Assembly: GCF_026340565.1 (NCBI RefSeq) | Contig: NZ_JAPEPB010000001.1 | Location: 2,170,001-2,234,000 of the forward strand | Direction of reading: 5' to 3' | From: Kitasatospora sp. NBC_01287 | Lineage (GTDB): Bacteria > Actinomycetota > Actinomycetes > Streptomycetales > Streptomycetaceae | Length of the DNA stretch: 64,000 nucleotides | Part shown: one piece after another, positions 32,995-42,479 of the stretch | How positions within the stretch are numbered: position 1 is the first letter of the stretch | How the letters are laid out: each line of letters opens with the position of its first letter | Position numbers and translations under genes: made by a program | The notes under the pieces: model-generated | What the model saw: only the letters and a program-made list of their open reading frames with translations | What the model was told of the DNA's origin: nothing | The model's database searches: none

Positions 32995-33711
32995 TCAGGA
33001 GAGCGCGTCGGACTGGGGCTGGGGCTGGGGTTCCGACGGCAGCCGCACCCCGGCGGCCGGGCACGGCCGGGCGTCCCGGTAGGCGCGCAGCGTGGTGGAG
33101 GTGGCGGCCCAGGGGCGGCGGTGCGGGCGCAGCCGCCGCCAGTCGTAGGGCGGGTGGCCCAGCTTGGGGTGCCGACGGTCGTAGCCGTGGGTGGCGGCCC
33201 AGCCGAGCACGCAGAGCACCGGCAGCACCTGGCCGGCGCGGTCGGCCAGGCCCGGTGCCGCGCCGCTCGCCGTGCCGCCGACCGCCGCACGCAGCCCGCC
33301 GAGCACCGCGCTCCAGAGCCAGCCGCCGAGCGCGGGATAGACGACCAGTTGGTGCCAGATCTTGGTGGGGGCGAGCGCCTGTGCGCGGCTGAAGTACCCG
33401 GCGCGCAGCTCCGCGCGCCACTGCAGCAGTCCGAAGCCCAGGCAGCCGGCGGCGAAGGCGAGCGCGCAGGGCGGGGCGGCCGGGCCGGCCGGCGCCGCCC
33501 CGTGCAGTTGCCGAACCCCCAGGCCGACCGCGAGCGCGAGTAGCGGGTCGCCCAGCGAGATCGCCAGGTACTCCTCCCGCAACCGGGGCCGCCGCCGCTC
33601 CAGCAGCATCCCCAGGCCCCAGACCGCCCCCGGCGTGACGGCCAGCGCGGCGCCGCCGGCCACCAACGGGCCGTGGCGCAGCACGACCGCCGGCAGCTCG
33701 CACCAGCCCAT
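32995..33711 (-). CDS. Membrane protein of unknown function
   Basis: 238 aa with about five hydrophobic stretches (near residues 15-35, 48-65, 80-98, 122-140 and 160-172). A Trp/Arg/Pro-rich cytoplasmic end (HPPYDWRRLRPHRRPW) and a Gln-Pro repeat tail follow. I do not recognise the family. The start is ATG 33711. It is divergent from the 143-aa membrane protein and TetR pair, with 249 bp between. Confidence 0.65.
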   Translation of the reverse strand: MGWCELPAVVLRHGPLVAGGAALAVTPGAVWGLGMLLERRRPRLREEYLAISLGDPLLALAVGLGVRQLHGAAPAGPAAPPCALAFAAGCLGFGLLQWRAELRAGYFSRAQALAPTKIWHQLVVYPALGGWLWSAVLGGLRAAVGGTASGAAPGLADRAGQVLPVLCVLGWAATHGYDRRHPKLGHPPYDWRRLRPHRRPWAATSTTLRAYRDARPCPAAGVRLPSEPQPQPQSDALS

Positions 33712-33919
33712 CAGGAGGCTCCTCTCGACCCGCGCCCCTCGGCCCGCGCCCGTCCGGCCCCCGACGCCATCCTCTGCGGTGAGCGGTCGATCGGGCCCCG
33801 TGGCACGCCGAAGCTACCCGGAGCACGAGCATCCCGAGCATCCCGAGCGCCCCGCCCAAACGCCCCCCACGCCCCACACCGGGCCTGCCGCGAAGCCTTG
33901 CGCGGGAATTAATGTACGG

Positions 33920-33931
33920 CGTAAGCTTACG
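33920..33931. promoter_or_regulatory. TetR-type operator
   Basis: CGTAAG-CTTACG is a perfect 12-bp palindrome inside GTACGG...CGTCAAC flanks, about 30 bp upstream of the GTG start of a membrane protein cotranscribed with a TetR gene. This resembles operators of the tetracycline-repressor-like TetR subgroup. Confidence 0.65.
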
Positions 33932-33960
33932 GCGTCAACAAACTCCCGAAGGAGCCGCTC

Positions 33961-34392
33961 GTGCACGCCGTCGCCGTCACCCTCCCCCTGCTCTGGCTGG
34001 CCTGGCTGATCGTCACCGAATGGCTGCCGATGTTCCCGCTGAACGACCTGGCACCCGGCAACCTGCGCCCGCGGTTCATCGCCGCCGCCGTCAACTACCC
34101 GTTCCCGCTGCTGATCGCCGGCGGGGTGGCGCTGGACCGGGGCTGGTCGCTGATCACGGCCGCGGCGCTCTGCGGCCTGATCCTCATCGGCCACACCATC
34201 AGCTGGTGGCTGCCGTACCTGGGCCGCAGCAGCCAGGCCCAGCGCGACCTCTACCGGCGCGACTACGCCCGCACGCTGAAGATCCTGCCGACCGAGGGGC
34301 ACCAGGTGGTCCCCGACGTGCAGCACATGGTGGTCGGCCTGCTGACCCTGGCGATGTGCGCGAGCACCGCGGCCGTCATGCTGAGCTCATGA
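33961..34392 (+). CDS. Small membrane protein coupled to TetR
   Basis: 143 aa, GTG start with GAAGGAG 8 bp upstream. Four hydrophobic helices (about 4-25, 42-58, 62-85, 120-140) flank a charged loop with YLGRSSQAQRDLYRRDYARTLKILP. I cannot name the family. The ATGA overlap with the TetR gene, and the palindrome before it, show it is the regulated gene of a two-gene autoregulated operon. Confidence 0.75.
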   Translation: MHAVAVTLPLLWLAWLIVTEWLPMFPLNDLAPGNLRPRFIAAAVNYPFPLLIAGGVALDRGWSLITAAALCGLILIGHTISWWLPYLGRSSQAQRDLYRRDYARTLKILPTEGHQVVPDVQHMVVGLLTLAMCASTAAVMLSS

Positions 34393-35021
34393 CCAGCACT
34401 CCGCCTGCCCCGTCGACGCCCCCGGGCCCGCCGCCCGCCAACAAGCCGGGGCGGCCGGCCGTGCTCAGCCACGACGCGATCGTCGGCGCGGCGGTGGCCC
34501 TGATCGACGCCGAGGGGCTGGAGGCGCTGACCATGCGCCGCCTCGGCGCGGAACTCGACGTCAGGGCGATGTCGCTCTACCGGCACCTGCCCAACCGCGA
34601 CGCGGTGCTGGCCGCCGTCGTCAACCGGCTCGCCGCCTCGACCGAGGTCGAGGTCGATCCGGGCGCACAGTGGCCCGAGGCGCTGCACCGGCTCGCCCAC
34701 GCCTACCGGCGCACGCTGCTCGCCCATCCGCACGCCGTGGTCCTGCTGGCCACCTACCCGGTGGACGCGGAGGTCGGGCAGGCGATGGTCGCCGAGGTGC
34801 TCGCCCGCTTCGACGCCGCCGGGATCACGGTGGAGCAGGCGCTGACGGCCGTCCAGTCGGTCGGCGTCTTCGTGCTGGGCCACGCGCTGGCCCAGGTCGG
34901 CACGCCACCCGGCGCCGAACAGGGCGGCCCGGTGGCCTCGGCCGGGTTCTACGAGGAGTGGTTCGCCGCCGGCCTCGACGCGATGGTGCTGGGGTTCCGG
35001 CAGCGGCTCGGCAGCCGGTAG
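34389..35021 (+). CDS. TetR-family regulator (tetracycline-repressor C-terminal type)
   Basis: A 210-aa regulator: Pro-rich N-terminus, then HTH (SHDAIVGAAVALIDAEGLEALTMRRLGAELDVRAMSLYRHLPNRDAVL). The MRRLGAELDV-MSLYRH pattern belongs to the TetR_C_1 class. Translationally coupled to the upstream membrane protein (ATGA). It probably represses its own operon through the palindrome at 33920. Confidence 0.9.
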   Translation: MTSTPPAPSTPPGPPPANKPGRPAVLSHDAIVGAAVALIDAEGLEALTMRRLGAELDVRAMSLYRHLPNRDAVLAAVVNRLAASTEVEVDPGAQWPEALHRLAHAYRRTLLAHPHAVVLLATYPVDAEVGQAMVAEVLARFDAAGITVEQALTAVQSVGVFVLGHALAQVGTPPGAEQGGPVASAGFYEEWFAAGLDAMVLGFRQRLGSR

Positions 35022-35037
35022 GCGCGAGCCTCCGACG

Positions 35038-35100
35038 GACGGCCGGACGGCCGGACGGGCTGTCGGGCTGTCGGGCTGTCGGGCTGTCGAGGTGTCGGCC
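35038..35100. repeat. Short tandem repeats between convergent genes
   Basis: CGGACGGC units are followed by four GGGCTGTC(G) units of 8-9 bp. Confidence 0.75.
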
Positions 35101-35142
35101 GGGCGTAAACCGGACCGTGGGTCGGCCTCAGGGCCTGGGCCT

Positions 35143-35967
35143 TCAGGCGGCCCGGCGGGCGTCGTAGCTCTGGGTCGACCAGTCGAGGGTGATCCGGTCC
35201 GCGAAGCGCTCGCGGACCATCGCCGTGACCTCGGCGAGCAGGCGCTCGCGGAAGGCCGGTTCGAGCACCTGGTAGGGCGAGGTGCTCGACAGGAAATCGG
35301 CGAACCCGGCCGCCGTGAACTCCTGGTGCCACGGGAAGAGGCTGGTCCCGAGGTAGTCGAAGGCCGGGTGCGCGGCGATCTCGTCGGCGGGCCAGGTGTT
35401 CGGGTCCTGGACCGCCGCGACCGCCTCGGTGCTGCCGATCGGCTCGCCCGGGCGGTCGTCGCCGACGAGGCCGAAGTCGTCGTAGAGCGCCTCAAGGGCC
35501 GCGAAGGCCCGCTGCTCCCGGAGCGCGCCGCTGTTCCAGAAGAGCCCGAGGAAGCCGCCGGGCCGCAGCAGCGCGGCCGCCCGGTCCAGCCGGGTGGCGG
35601 GGTCGGTCCAGTGCCAGGCCTGCGCGCTGAGCAGCGCGTCGAAGGCGCCGGGCCCGGCGGGTGCCGCGAAGGACTCGAAGGTGCCGAGGTGGATCCGCGC
35701 ACCCGGCTCGCCCTCGGTGCGTCGCGCCAGGACCGCCGCCATCTCGGCCACCGGCTCGACGCAGGTGACACTGAAGCCCTGGGCGAGCAGGCCGAGGGTG
35801 GCCTTGCCCGTCCCGGCCCCGACCTCCAGCACCCGCCGACCGGGCACCCGCTCGGCCAGGTGCGCGAACAGCTCCGGCGGATACCCGGGCCGCGCCTGGT
35901 CGTAGACCTCCGCGACGCTTCCGTACGACAGCGCGCGCTCCGCGACCCGCGACGCCTGGTCCCCCAT
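35143..35967 (-). CDS. Class I SAM-dependent methyltransferase
   Basis: A 274-aa protein with the Rossmann-like SAM fold: motif I RVLEVGAGTGKAT (about residues 47-59), post-I VTCVEPVAEM and motif II around FDALLSAQAWHW, typical of the UbiE/Methyltransf_11 group. ATG 35967 has GGGAGGGG upstream; an in-frame ATG at 36003 is less likely. The substrate is unknown. It diverges from the phosphotriesterase-like gene with a G/T-rich repeat (about 36030-36085) in between. Confidence 0.88.
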   Translation of the reverse strand: MGDQASRVAERALSYGSVAEVYDQARPGYPPELFAHLAERVPGRRVLEVGAGTGKATLGLLAQGFSVTCVEPVAEMAAVLARRTEGEPGARIHLGTFESFAAPAGPGAFDALLSAQAWHWTDPATRLDRAAALLRPGGFLGLFWNSGALREQRAFAALEALYDDFGLVGDDRPGEPIGSTEAVAAVQDPNTWPADEIAAHPAFDYLGTSLFPWHQEFTAAGFADFLSSTSPYQVLEPAFRERLLAEVTAMVRERFADRITLDWSTQSYDARRAA

Positions 35968-36154
35968 GGCCGACCCCTCCCACTTCGTGTCCGAAGCGAC
36001 CATCCAAGCAGAGATGCTCCGGGGCGTGGGGCGGTTCGGCCGGTTCGGGTTGGGGTTGGGATTGGGTTCAGTTCGGTTCGGCCGCTACCGAAGTGTCCGG
36101 GTCCGAGAATCGGCCGGAGCGCCACCCGGCCGAAACGCGACAGAGGAGCCCACC

Positions 36155-37201
36155 GTGCCACATGTGCAGACCGTCCTCGGGCCGGTCGAACCCGAGCGGC
36201 TCGGCCGGGTGCTCTCGCACGAGCACCTGCTCTGCCTGACGCCCGGCCCCGGGCTCGGGCAGGATCCGGTGGACACGGCGGTGGCGGCGCTGCGCGGCCT
36301 CACGGCGTACGGCATCGACACGGTGGTCGACCTCAGCCCGTACGGGGACGCCGGACGGGACGCGGACGGGGCCAACACCGTACTGCTGCGCGAGATCGCG
36401 CGGCGCAGCGGGCTGCACGTCATCGCCGGGACGGCGACCTACCGGGCGGACTTCAGCCCGGCGTGGGTGCGGGCCGCCGGGGTCGCGGAGCTCACCCGGC
36501 GCTTCGTCGCGGACGCGACGGAGGGCATCGGCGCGGGGCGCTGGGACGAGGCCGGGGAGGGTGCCGGGGAGGGCGAGGGCCGGGTCCGGGCGGGCATCCT
36601 CGGGGAGCAGCCGACCGGGCTCGGCGAGGTGACCGCGCACGAGGAGCGGGGGTTGCGGGCGGCCGCGCGGGCGCACCACGCGACCGGACTGGCCGTGAGC
36701 ACCCACACGACGCACGGCACCATGGCCCTGGAGCAGATCGCGATCCTCGACCAGGAGGGCGTGCCCCGTGAGCGGGTGGTGATCGGGCACCTGGACAACC
36801 ACCCGGACCTCGACCACGTCCGGCGGGTGCTGGACACCGGGGTGAACATCGCCTTCGACTCGATCGGCAAGCAGTTCTGGGACCTGCGCACGCCGCGACC
36901 CCCGGACACCGCACCGGACGGCGAGTACCCGAAGCGGGCGCTGCGGCACTCCGACCTCACCCGGGCGGACCGACTGGCCCGTCTGGTGGCCGAGGGCCAC
37001 GCCGGGCAGGTGCTGCTCTCGATGGACCTGACCGGCGGCCAGGCGTGGGCGAACCCCGCGACGCACGGCCGGTGGGGGTACCGCTACCTGCCGGCTGTCT
37101 TCACCGGGCTGCTCGCCGAGCGCGGCGTGGATGAAGCGCGGCTCGAAGAGATGCTGCGGACCAATCCGGTCCGACTGCTCACCATCGACCGGAGCTCCTG
37201 A
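36155..37201 (+). CDS. Phosphotriesterase-family metal-dependent hydrolase
   Basis: A 348-aa amidohydrolase-superfamily TIM barrel: the N-terminal metal motif is SHEHLL, later ligands are the His pair regions VSTHTTHG and IGHLDNH, and the catalytic Asp is in LSMDLTGG. The position usually held by the carboxylated Lys/Glu falls in AGILGEQPTG (Glu). Members are lactonases or organophosphate hydrolases; the substrate here is unknown. GTG 36155 has AGAGGAG 7 bp before it. A Gly/Glu insert (GEGAGEGEG) precedes the central strand. Confidence 0.85.
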   Translation: MPHVQTVLGPVEPERLGRVLSHEHLLCLTPGPGLGQDPVDTAVAALRGLTAYGIDTVVDLSPYGDAGRDADGANTVLLREIARRSGLHVIAGTATYRADFSPAWVRAAGVAELTRRFVADATEGIGAGRWDEAGEGAGEGEGRVRAGILGEQPTGLGEVTAHEERGLRAAARAHHATGLAVSTHTTHGTMALEQIAILDQEGVPRERVVIGHLDNHPDLDHVRRVLDTGVNIAFDSIGKQFWDLRTPRPPDTAPDGEYPKRALRHSDLTRADRLARLVAEGHAGQVLLSMDLTGGQAWANPATHGRWGYRYLPAVFTGLLAERGVDEARLEEMLRTNPVRLLTIDRSS

Positions 37202-37282
37202 CCGGCCGGAGCTGGCGGACCGCCCGGAACTCCTGACCGCCAGGAACTCCTGACGGCCCGGCCCGCTCAGCACTCGGCCCGC

Positions 37283-38638
37283 TCAGCGTTCGGCCCGGCT
37301 CGCGTGGGCCGCGAGCACGGCCAGGTAGCGGCGGTGCACGTCCTCGCGGTCGGCCGCCTCGGTCACGGTCTCGGCGCTCAACCGGTCGATCATCGCCGCC
37401 TGGTCGAGCAGCACGGCGCACTGCTCCTCGCCGGTGGTCCCGACCATGATCTCGGCGAGCGCGTCGAGTTGGCGGATCAGCACCGCGGGCATCCCGTGCG
37501 CCGCCTGGCGGATCTTCTCGAAGGCGCGCTGCACCAGCCGCTCGTAGCTCACCGGCGCGGCGATCAGCCGGATCCGGCCCTCTGCATCGCGGTGCACGGG
37601 GTTGGGGTGCCAGTCGGCGGCGATCCGGCACAGCCCCTCACCCAGCCAGTCGATGCAGGTCAGCGCGGTGAAGGTGTCGTTGACCGCGGTGGACAGGGCT
37701 CGGATCGCGATCTCCACCAACTGGTCGACGGCGAAGGCGATGTCCTGGGTGAGGGTGCGGGAGGAGCCGGTGAGGTGGGCCCGGGCGAAGCTGCGGGCCG
37801 CCGCGTCGGCGGCCTCGGGCGGCCAGACGGTGGCCAGTTGGTGTCCCTGGACCAGGAAGTGGCCCGGGCGGTGGTCGAGCCGGATCACCGCGTCCAGCTC
37901 GGTGGCGATCCGCACCAGCGTGCGGTGCCGGACGAACTGCAGGTAGCCGCTGGCCGGCGCGGGGACAGCGGCACCCGCGGTGTCGAGCCGGTCGGTCAGC
38001 TCCTCGGCCGAGGGGCCGCGCTCGGTCCCGCCCTCCCACTCCGGCTCCCCCGCGCCGGCCTCGATGGCGGCCGAGAGGTCGGCGGCGATCGAGGCGATCA
38101 CGCGCGGCAGCTGGATCGAGGTGGCGATGTGGTGGATGAAGTGGATCAGCACCGCGAGGTCCACCAGGACCAGCACCATGCAGACGGTGATCGACAGGTG
38201 CGGGACGAAGTCGCCGTGCGAGGCCGGGCCGATCGAGATCAGCGCGAGCATCGCGAAGACGAAGGTCCCCACGAAGGTGCCCAGGGTCAACTGCGTGGTG
38301 CGGTCCCGGATGAAGGTGCGCAGCATCCGCGGCCCGAACTGGGTGGAGGCCAGCGTCAGCGTCACGATCATGATCGAGAAGACCACGCCGACGACGGTGA
38401 TCAGCGCCGCCGCGATCGACGCCAGAATCTGCCGGGCCGCGTCGGCGGTGCCGCTGATCACCCAGGACGGCAGGGTGATCGCGCCGCGGTAGGCGGCGCG
38501 GTCCAGCGACCAGGTGCCGAAGAAGAGCCCGAGGGCGAGCAGGACTTCGAGGGTCGGCACCAGCCACAGATTGGTCCGCAGCGCCTCCCTGCGCCAGTGC
38601 GACTCCAGGTGGACCCCGTGGATCACCTCACCCACCAC
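37283..38638 (-). CDS. DUF2254 membrane protein
   Basis: A 451-aa predicted membrane protein with about four helices in the N-terminal half, including the conserved TLASTQFGPRMLRTFIRDRTTQ segment, a hallmark of DUF2254. A soluble C-terminal half follows with ALSTAVNDTFTALTCIDWLGEGL. Its function is unknown. I take a GTG near 38638 (a second GTG is 3 bp on), because the sequence before it is an intergenic repeat array. Confidence 0.82.
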   Translation of the reverse strand: MVGEVIHGVHLESHWRREALRTNLWLVPTLEVLLALGLFFGTWSLDRAAYRGAITLPSWVISGTADAARQILASIAAALITVVGVVFSIMIVTLTLASTQFGPRMLRTFIRDRTTQLTLGTFVGTFVFAMLALISIGPASHGDFVPHLSITVCMVLVLVDLAVLIHFIHHIATSIQLPRVIASIAADLSAAIEAGAGEPEWEGGTERGPSAEELTDRLDTAGAAVPAPASGYLQFVRHRTLVRIATELDAVIRLDHRPGHFLVQGHQLATVWPPEAADAAARSFARAHLTGSSRTLTQDIAFAVDQLVEIAIRALSTAVNDTFTALTCIDWLGEGLCRIAADWHPNPVHRDAEGRIRLIAAPVSYERLVQRAFEKIRQAAHGMPAVLIRQLDALAEIMVGTTGEEQCAVLLDQAAMIDRLSAETVTEAADREDVHRRYLAVLAAHASRAER

Positions 38639-38702
38639 CTGTCCTGCCAGGCCGGTCGGACACCACCAGCCTAAGCAGGACGGACGGCTCCCGCTTGCCC
38701 GT

Positions 38703-38893
38703 GGTCTCAGACGCCGGACCCAGACACGAGAGCCAGACGCCAGACCAAGACACCGGACCAAGACGCCGGTCTCAGACACCGGACCAAGACGCCGGTCTCA
38801 GACGCCGGGCCCAGACGCTGGTTCCACACGCTTGTCTCACACACCAGTCCCAGACGCCGGACCCAGACGCCGGACCCAGACGCCCGTCTCAGA
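38703..38893. repeat. 13-bp periodic intergenic array (GTCTCAGACGCCG)
   Basis: About 14 units, consensus GTCYCAGACGCCG, mostly 13 bp with occasional 12- or 14-bp spacing. The array fills the gap between the DUF2254 gene and the LysR stop and enters the last codons of the LysR gene. It is related to the arrays at 5.9-6.1 and 18.9 kb. Confidence 0.85.
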
Positions 38894-39827
38894 CCCCGGT
38901 CCGGATCAAGCCCGGCGTGCCACCGTGGGCGTCGGCGCTCGCGCGCAGCGCGTCGAGCAGCGCGGCCACCGGGGCGACCCGGACCATGTCGGGCCAGAGC
39001 AGGGCGAAGATCCGGCGGGTCGGCCAGCCCCGCAGCGGGCGGGCCACCACCCGGGGGTCGGTGTGGGCGCCGACGCCCAGTTCGTTCATGATCGCCACGC
39101 CGATCCGGTTGGCCACCAGGCAGTGGATGGTCAGCTGGTCGTCGGAGGTGGCGGCGACCTTCGGGACGAAGCCGGCTTCCTGGCAGGCGGCCAGGAACCG
39201 CTCCCGGCCGCTCTCCAGCACCCAGCGCTCGCCCGCGAGTTCGCCCAGCGCCACGGTGGGCGCGGCGGCCAGCGGGTGGTCCGCGGGCAGCAGCACGCAG
39301 CGCCGGTCGGTGAGCAGCGGCAGTCGCAGCAGCCGAGGGTCGGGCAGCAGGCCCGGCCCGTCGGTCCGGTCGAGTTCGTGGTCGCACATCATGGCCAGCT
39401 CCACCTCGCCTGCCAGCACCAGCCGGTGCGAGTCGGGGCACTCGGTCTGGGTGACGACCACCTCCAGCTCGGGGTGGCTGCGCCGCAACGCGCCCAGCGC
39501 GGCCGGCACCAGCGCCACGCAGCCGCTCTGCATAGCGGCCAGCCGGACCTGGCCGCCGCCCCCGGCGGTGAGCGCGCCGACCTCGTCCTGGGCGGTGCGC
39601 AGTGCGGCGAGCACCGTCTCGGCGTGCCGGGCCAGGGCCAGTCCGACCTGGGTGAGCCGCACGCCGCGCCCGCTCCTGGTCACCAGGGCGGCGCCGACGG
39701 TCCGCTCCAGCGTCCGCATCTGGTAGCTGACGGCGGGCTGACTGTAGCCGAGCGCGTCGGCGGCAGCCGTGTAGGTGCCGGTACGGGCGACTTCGGCGAG
39801 CACTTGCAGTTGACGCACATCGAACAC
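38889..39827 (-). CDS. LysR-family transcriptional regulator
   Basis: A 312-aa LysR regulator: HTH in DVRQLQVLAEVARTGTYTAAADALGYSQPAVSYQMRTLE, then a type-2 periplasmic-binding-like effector domain. It diverges from an amino-acid ABC importer and probably controls it, with an AT-rich palindrome between the genes. The C-terminal codons merge into the 13-bp repeat array. Confidence 0.92.
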   Translation of the reverse strand: MFDVRQLQVLAEVARTGTYTAAADALGYSQPAVSYQMRTLERTVGAALVTRSGRGVRLTQVGLALARHAETVLAALRTAQDEVGALTAGGGGQVRLAAMQSGCVALVPAALGALRRSHPELEVVVTQTECPDSHRLVLAGEVELAMMCDHELDRTDGPGLLPDPRLLRLPLLTDRRCVLLPADHPLAAAPTVALGELAGERWVLESGRERFLAACQEAGFVPKVAATSDDQLTIHCLVANRIGVAIMNELGVGAHTDPRVVARPLRGWPTRRIFALLWPDMVRVAPVAALLDALRASADAHGGTPGLIRTGV

Positions 39828-39836
39828 TGATCAAGG

Positions 39837-39851
39837 ATAAAGGATGTTTAT
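39837..39851. promoter_or_regulatory. LysR-type operator/promoter region
   Basis: ATAAA-GGATG-TTTAT is a perfect inverted repeat with LysR T-N11-A geometry, 9 bp from the LysR start, in a conspicuously AT-rich stretch (39828-39895) between divergent genes. Confidence 0.65.
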
Positions 39852-39943
39852 TGCTTTACTCTAAAACCCCTACTGGACATATGAGTTTCACCGCCGCCAT
39901 GCTGGCCGGACCACAGCGAGCGCCAAGGGGGTGACAGTCCGCG

Positions 39944-40696
39944 ATGAGCCAAGCCGACAGGTCTGCCCTGGTCCGCCTGGAGAAGGTCAACAAGTCCTTC
40001 GGCGAGCAGCGGGTGCTGCGCGACATCGACCTGGATGTGCACAGCGGTGAGGTCGTGGTGCTGCTCGGCGCCTCCGGATCGGGCAAGTCGACTCTCTGCC
40101 GGTGCGTCAACCGGCTGGAGACGATCGACTCCGGGACGATCAGCGTGGACGGCGTGCCGCTACCCGCCGAGGGACGCGAACTGGCCAGGCTGCGCGCCCA
40201 GGTGGGGATGGTCTTCCAGTCCTTCAACCTGTTCGGGCACCTGAGCGTGCTGGAGAACCTCACGCTCGCGCCGGTCCGGGTGGCCGGGGTGGCACGGCCG
40301 CAGGCCGAGGCCAGGGCGCGCGAGCTGCTCGAACGGGTCGGGCTCGCCGACAAGGCCGGTGCCTACCCGGCCCAGCTCTCCGGCGGCCAGCAGCAGCGGG
40401 TGGCGATCGCCCGGGCGCTGGCCATGGGTCCGCGGCTGCTGCTCTTCGACGAGCCGACCTCGGCGCTCGACCCGGAGATGATCAAAGAGGTGCTCGACGT
40501 GATGGTCGAGCTGGCCGCCGAGGGGATGACCATGCTCGTGGTGACCCACGAGATGGGCTTCGCCCGCCGGGCCGCCGACCGAGTCGTCTTCCTGGACCAG
40601 GGCCGGATCCTGGAGACCGGCACGCCCGAGGAGTTCTTCGAGGCGCCGCGCACCGAGCGGGCCCGCGACTTCCTGTCCAAGATCCTGCACCACTGA
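39944..40696 (+). CDS. Polar amino-acid ABC transporter ATPase (GluA/GlnQ-like)
   Basis: A 250-aa ATPase: Walker [11 protein letters not shown]-loop [16 protein letters not shown], signature LSGGQQQR, Walker [16 protein letters not shown]-loop [15 protein letters not shown]. The FQSFNLFGH and THEMGFAR signatures are those of the polar amino-acid uptake (PAAT) class. First gene of the four-gene importer; the binding protein follows after a C-rich repeat spacer. Confidence 0.95.
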   Translation: MSQADRSALVRLEKVNKSFGEQRVLRDIDLDVHSGEVVVLLGASGSGKSTLCRCVNRLETIDSGTISVDGVPLPAEGRELARLRAQVGMVFQSFNLFGHLSVLENLTLAPVRVAGVARPQAEARARELLERVGLADKAGAYPAQLSGGQQQRVAIARALAMGPRLLLFDEPTSALDPEMIKEVLDVMVELAAEGMTMLVVTHEMGFARRAADRVVFLDQGRILETGTPEEFFEAPRTERARDFLSKILHH

Positions 40697-40699
40697 TCC

Positions 40700-40800
40700 C
40701 GCCCACTCCCCGCTCCCCGCTCCCCACTCCCCGCTGACCTCTCCCCTCTGCCCTCTGCCGCCCCCCTTTGCCCCCTGCCGCGCGCCGCTGTCCCAGCCGC
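40700..40800. repeat. Pyrimidine-rich intergenic repeats
   Basis: CCCCGCTCCCCACT-type units and CCCTCTGCC units fill the 170-bp gap between the ATPase and the binding protein. No terminator is seen. Confidence 0.6.
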
Positions 40801-40866
40801 GCCGCCGTCACCTCCGCTGCCTGCGCAGCTTTCGCCTCCTCCGCCCCTGATGAAGGGATCCCGTCC

Positions 40867-41808
40867 GTGCACGTGAGGTCACGCCTCTCCCTGACCGGTG
40901 CCGCGCTCGCCGCGGCCTGCGCCATCTCCCTGACCGCGTGCGGCAGTTCGGCCACGCTGCCGACGCCCAAGAGCAGCGGCGGCGCGGCCGCGCCGACCTT
41001 CCAGCAGGTGCTCGACGCCGGCCCGGTGGCCCCCGCCTCGGCCATCCCGGACGGGAGCCTGATGGCGAAGATCAAGGCCCGCGGCACGCTGAACGTCGGC
41101 GGCACCGACACCTCGGCGCTCTTCTCGCTCAAGGACCCGGTCAGCGGCAAGCTCACCGGCTTCGACGCCGGGCTCGCCCAGTTGCTCGCCAAGTACATCA
41201 CCGGCAAGGCCGGCGAGAACCTGGTGCTGGTCACCGCGGACACCCGCGAGACGCTGCTGCAGAACGGCACCGTCGACACCGTCTTCGCGACCTACACGAT
41301 CACCCCGGCCCGGGCGCAGAAGGTCGCGTTCGCCGGCCCCTACTACTCCTCCGGCGACGCGATCCTGGTGGCCAAGGACAACACCAGCATCACCAAGGTC
41401 GACGACCTGGCGGGCAAGACGGTCTGCACCGAGTCGAGTTCGACAGCGGCCAACGACCTGAAGCAGTACGCGCCCACCGCGAAGGTGATCCTCTTCCAGA
41501 CCAACGCCGAGTGCCAGCAGGCGGTAGAGCAGGGCCGCGCCGACGCCTACGTGCTTGACCAGGCGCTGCTGCTCGGCGACCAGTACCGCGACCCGAAGGT
41601 CAAGGTGGTCGGCCAGCCGTTCACCAGCGAGCCGTACGGGATCGGAGTGCCGCTGGCCTCGCCGGAGATGAAGGCCTTCGTGAACGACTGGTTGAAGCAG
41701 ATCCAGGCCGACGGCGAGTGGGCCAAGCTGTGGCAGGCGACGATCGGCAGCGTGCTCAGCGGCAGCGCGCCGACCCCGCCGGTGATCGGCTCCGTGCAGG
41801 GAAGTTGA
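40867..41808 (+). CDS. Amino-acid ABC transporter substrate-binding lipoprotein
   Basis: A 313-aa family 3 solute-binding protein. A lipoprotein signal ends at SLTAC (Cys about 22); the fold shows RGTLNVGGTDTSALF, GFDAGLAQLLAKYI, TYTITPARAQKVAFAGPYY and KTVCTESSST, matching GluB/GlnH-type proteins that bind glutamate/glutamine/aspartate-like ligands. GTG 40867 has GAAGGG upstream; GTG 40873 is also possible. Confidence 0.92.
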   Translation: MHVRSRLSLTGAALAAACAISLTACGSSATLPTPKSSGGAAAPTFQQVLDAGPVAPASAIPDGSLMAKIKARGTLNVGGTDTSALFSLKDPVSGKLTGFDAGLAQLLAKYITGKAGENLVLVTADTRETLLQNGTVDTVFATYTITPARAQKVAFAGPYYSSGDAILVAKDNTSITKVDDLAGKTVCTESSSTAANDLKQYAPTAKVILFQTNAECQQAVEQGRADAYVLDQALLLGDQYRDPKVKVVGQPFTSEPYGIGVPLASPEMKAFVNDWLKQIQADGEWAKLWQATIGSVLSGSAPTPPVIGSVQGS

Positions 41809-41813
41809 GCACC

Positions 41814-42479
41814 GTGCCGAGGCAACTCGCCCTGCCGGGCGGTCTGGAGCACACGCTCGGGCCGCTCGGGCACGGCCTGCTGCTCACCCTCGCCATGACC
41901 GGGCTGGCCTTCGCCGGCGCGCTGGTGCTGGGCGTGCTGCTGGCCGTCTGCCGGATCAGCCCGGTGCCGCCGTTGCGCGCGCTGGGCACCGCCTACGTCA
42001 CGGTGTTCCGCAACATCCCGCTGCTGGTGCTGCTGGTGCTCTTCGTCTTCGGCCTGCCGGACGTGGGCCTGCTCTTCTCGCTCTTCGCCACCGTCACCCT
42101 GACCATGGCGCTGTACTGGGCGGCGTTCGTCTGCGAGGTGCTGCGCGCGGGCATCCGCACGGTGCCGGTCGGCCAGGCCGAGGCGGCCCGCGCGCTCGGC
42201 CTGACGGCCGGTCAGAACATCCGCCACGTGATCCTGCCGCAGGCGCTGCGCTCGATGGTGCAGCCACTGGCGGGCGTCTTCATCGGCCTGGCGCTGAGCA
42301 CCTCGCTGGCCGCCGCGGTCGGGGTCGCGGAGATGACCGGGCAGGCCGAGTTCACCACGCTCAAGTACGACCAGCCGCTGACCACGTTCGCCGCCACCAC
42401 GGTGGTGTACGTGCTGATCACGCTCACCTCCGGGCTGGTCGCCGGTCAGATCGAGAAGAGGGTGGCGGTGCGCCGATGA
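41814..42479 (+). CDS. Amino-acid ABC transporter permease (first)
   Basis: A 221-aa HisM/GluC-type permease with about five helices and the EAA loop GQAEAARALGLTAGQNIRHVILPQALR. GTG 41814 sits 9 bp after GGGAAG; a TTG at 41805 overlaps the previous stop. Its stop overlaps the next permease (ATGA). Confidence 0.92.
   Translation: MPRQLALPGGLEHTLGPLGHGLLLTLAMTGLAFAGALVLGVLLAVCRISPVPPLRALGTAYVTVFRNIPLLVLLVLFVFGLPDVGLLFSLFATVTLTMALYWAAFVCEVLRAGIRTVPVGQAEAARALGLTAGQNIRHVILPQALRSMVQPLAGVFIGLALSTSLAAAVGVAEMTGQAEFTTLKYDQPLTTFAATTVVYVLITLTSGLVAGQIEKRVAVRR

Noticed and set aside
39837..39895. Foreign AT-rich insertion
   Set aside because: The AT-rich stretch is short, lies between divergent regulator and target genes, and is explained by a LysR operator and promoters.
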